Shown here one piece after another: positions 6,379-6,872 of a DNA stretch of 6,872 nt. The notes under the pieces were generated by a model. That model saw nothing but the letters and a program-made list of their open reading frames with translations. It was not told the DNA's origin and searched no databases. Both the position numbers and the translations under genes were made by a program. How positions within the stretch are numbered: position 1 is the stretch's first letter; every line of letters starts with the position of its first letter. Source of the DNA: Alphaproteobacteria bacterium (GTDB lineage: Bacteria; Pseudomonadota; Alphaproteobacteria; Sneathiellales; Sneathiellaceae); assembly GCA_006226265.1 (NCBI GenBank), contig SBHH01000234.1, positions 1 through 6,872 on the forward strand, given 5' to 3'.

Positions 6379-6446
6379 TTTGGGACAAACCGGCGCATCT
6401 GCAGGACCGGATACGCCAGGGACTAAAACTGGTAAAGGACGCAAAC

Positions 6447-6872
6447 ATGTCGGATTCGACCGCGAACAACTCCATGAACCTCGGTAAGTCGGCCGAGCAG
6501 ATCGCAAGGCGGGAAAAGCTATTCTCGATCGTGACCCGGGCATCCGGTTGGCTCGATGCCCTGGGACTTTCCTGGCTGACACCGCTCATCAGGATGGCGA
6601 TCGGCGACAACCCGAGGGAACAGCTTGCCGAACTTCGCCGGGTTCTGCTTGTTCCGCTTCTCGGGATTGTACTTTTTCTTTTCGCCTGGGGATTTCTGGC
6701 GCCGCAGGTGAATACCTCGCTCGGGGTCATTCCGGGACCAGCACAGGTCTGGACGCAGGCCGTCAATCTCTGGAAGGATCATCTTCGCGAGAGAGAGAAA
6801 GCGGCCGCCTTCTATGAACGGCAGGAAAAGCGGAATGAAAAGCTGATCGCCGCAGGCAAGGCCGACAAGATT
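6447..6872 (+). CDS. nrtB: Nitrate ABC transporter permease, partial (3' end beyond window)
   Basis: Open from ATG 6447 to the window edge (142 codons, no stop), with an AAAGGA site 7 nt upstream. An amphipathic N-terminal region (about 1-64) precedes the first membrane segment (about 66-85, VLLVPLLGIVLFLFAWGFLA). IPGPAQVW (95-102) follows, the signature near the start of nitrate/sulfonate/taurine-type permeases (NrtB, SsuC, TauC). Residues 112-140 are very charged (LREREKAAAFYERQEKRNEK), an insertion I recall as common in proteobacterial NrtB. The transmembrane core and the EAA loop that contacts the ATPase lie outside the window. The pairing with nrtA 68 nt upstream supports nitrate specificity; an ATPase gene (nrtC/nrtD type) would be expected next. 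Confidence 0.88.
   Translation, partial: MSDSTANNSMNLGKSAEQIARREKLFSIVTRASGWLDALGLSWLTPLIRMAIGDNPREQLAELRRVLLVPLLGIVLFLFAWGFLAPQVNTSLGVIPGPAQVWTQAVNLWKDHLREREKAAAFYERQEKRNEKLIAAGKADKI

Noticed and set aside
5830..6582. Minus-strand open frame opposite the nrtA 3' end
   Set aside because: It overlaps nrtA and the start of nrtB, which are clear homologues, and its translation resembles no known family.

Overview
The window comes from an alphaproteobacterium. EF-Tu (NKVD in its G4 motif), the RlmB-like methyltransferase beside a tRNA-Tyr/tRNA-Gly/tuf cluster, and TTGACT-N16-GATAGT promoter architecture all fit that class. I cannot place it more precisely from sequence alone. There are two functional blocks: translation genes on the left (about 1-2750) and a nitrate-assimilation locus on the right (about 2750-6872).

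Left block. Reading leftward on the minus strand, a strong stable-RNA promoter (1555-1582) drives tRNA-Tyr(GTA), tRNA-Gly(TCC) and tuf (EF-Tu, complete, ending at base 1). This resembles the tRNA-tufB operons of other proteobacteria. Diverging from it on the plus strand is a TrmH/SpoU-family 23S rRNA 2'-O-methyltransferase (rlmB-like). Its best start, ATG 1681, lies at the predicted transcription start, so its mRNA may be leaderless. A tRNA-Thr(TGT) with its own strong intrinsic terminator (2703-2747) closes this block.

Right block. nasT (2837-3433) encodes an ANTAR-domain antiterminator with an atypical receiver domain. nasS (3448-4668) encodes a cytoplasmic, NrtA-like nitrate/nitrite sensor. 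A 315-base gap without a gene follows and is the most informative part of the window. It contains a -24/-12 sigma-54 promoter (4801-4817), upstream dyads that could be NtrC-type enhancer sites, and two small RNA hairpins with six-base loops AACGAA and AATGCC. Both loops have A at position 1 and G at position 4, the known signature of ANTAR targets. The second hairpin shares bases with a strong intrinsic terminator (4883-4946). Then come nrtA (4984-6378, exported nitrate-binding protein) and nrtB (6447 to the window end, ABC permease, cut by the edge).

How it probably works (inference from the NasS/NasT and NasR/nasF models). Nitrogen limitation would activate the sigma-54 promoter. Without nitrate, NasS holds NasT and transcription stops at the leader terminator. 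With nitrate or nitrite, NasT is released, stabilises the two hexaloop hairpins and lets RNA polymerase read into nrtAB. The mechanism is known from other bacteria; what is specific here is that every component can be read in one short stretch. I found no mobile element, CRISPR array or clearly unprecedented system.
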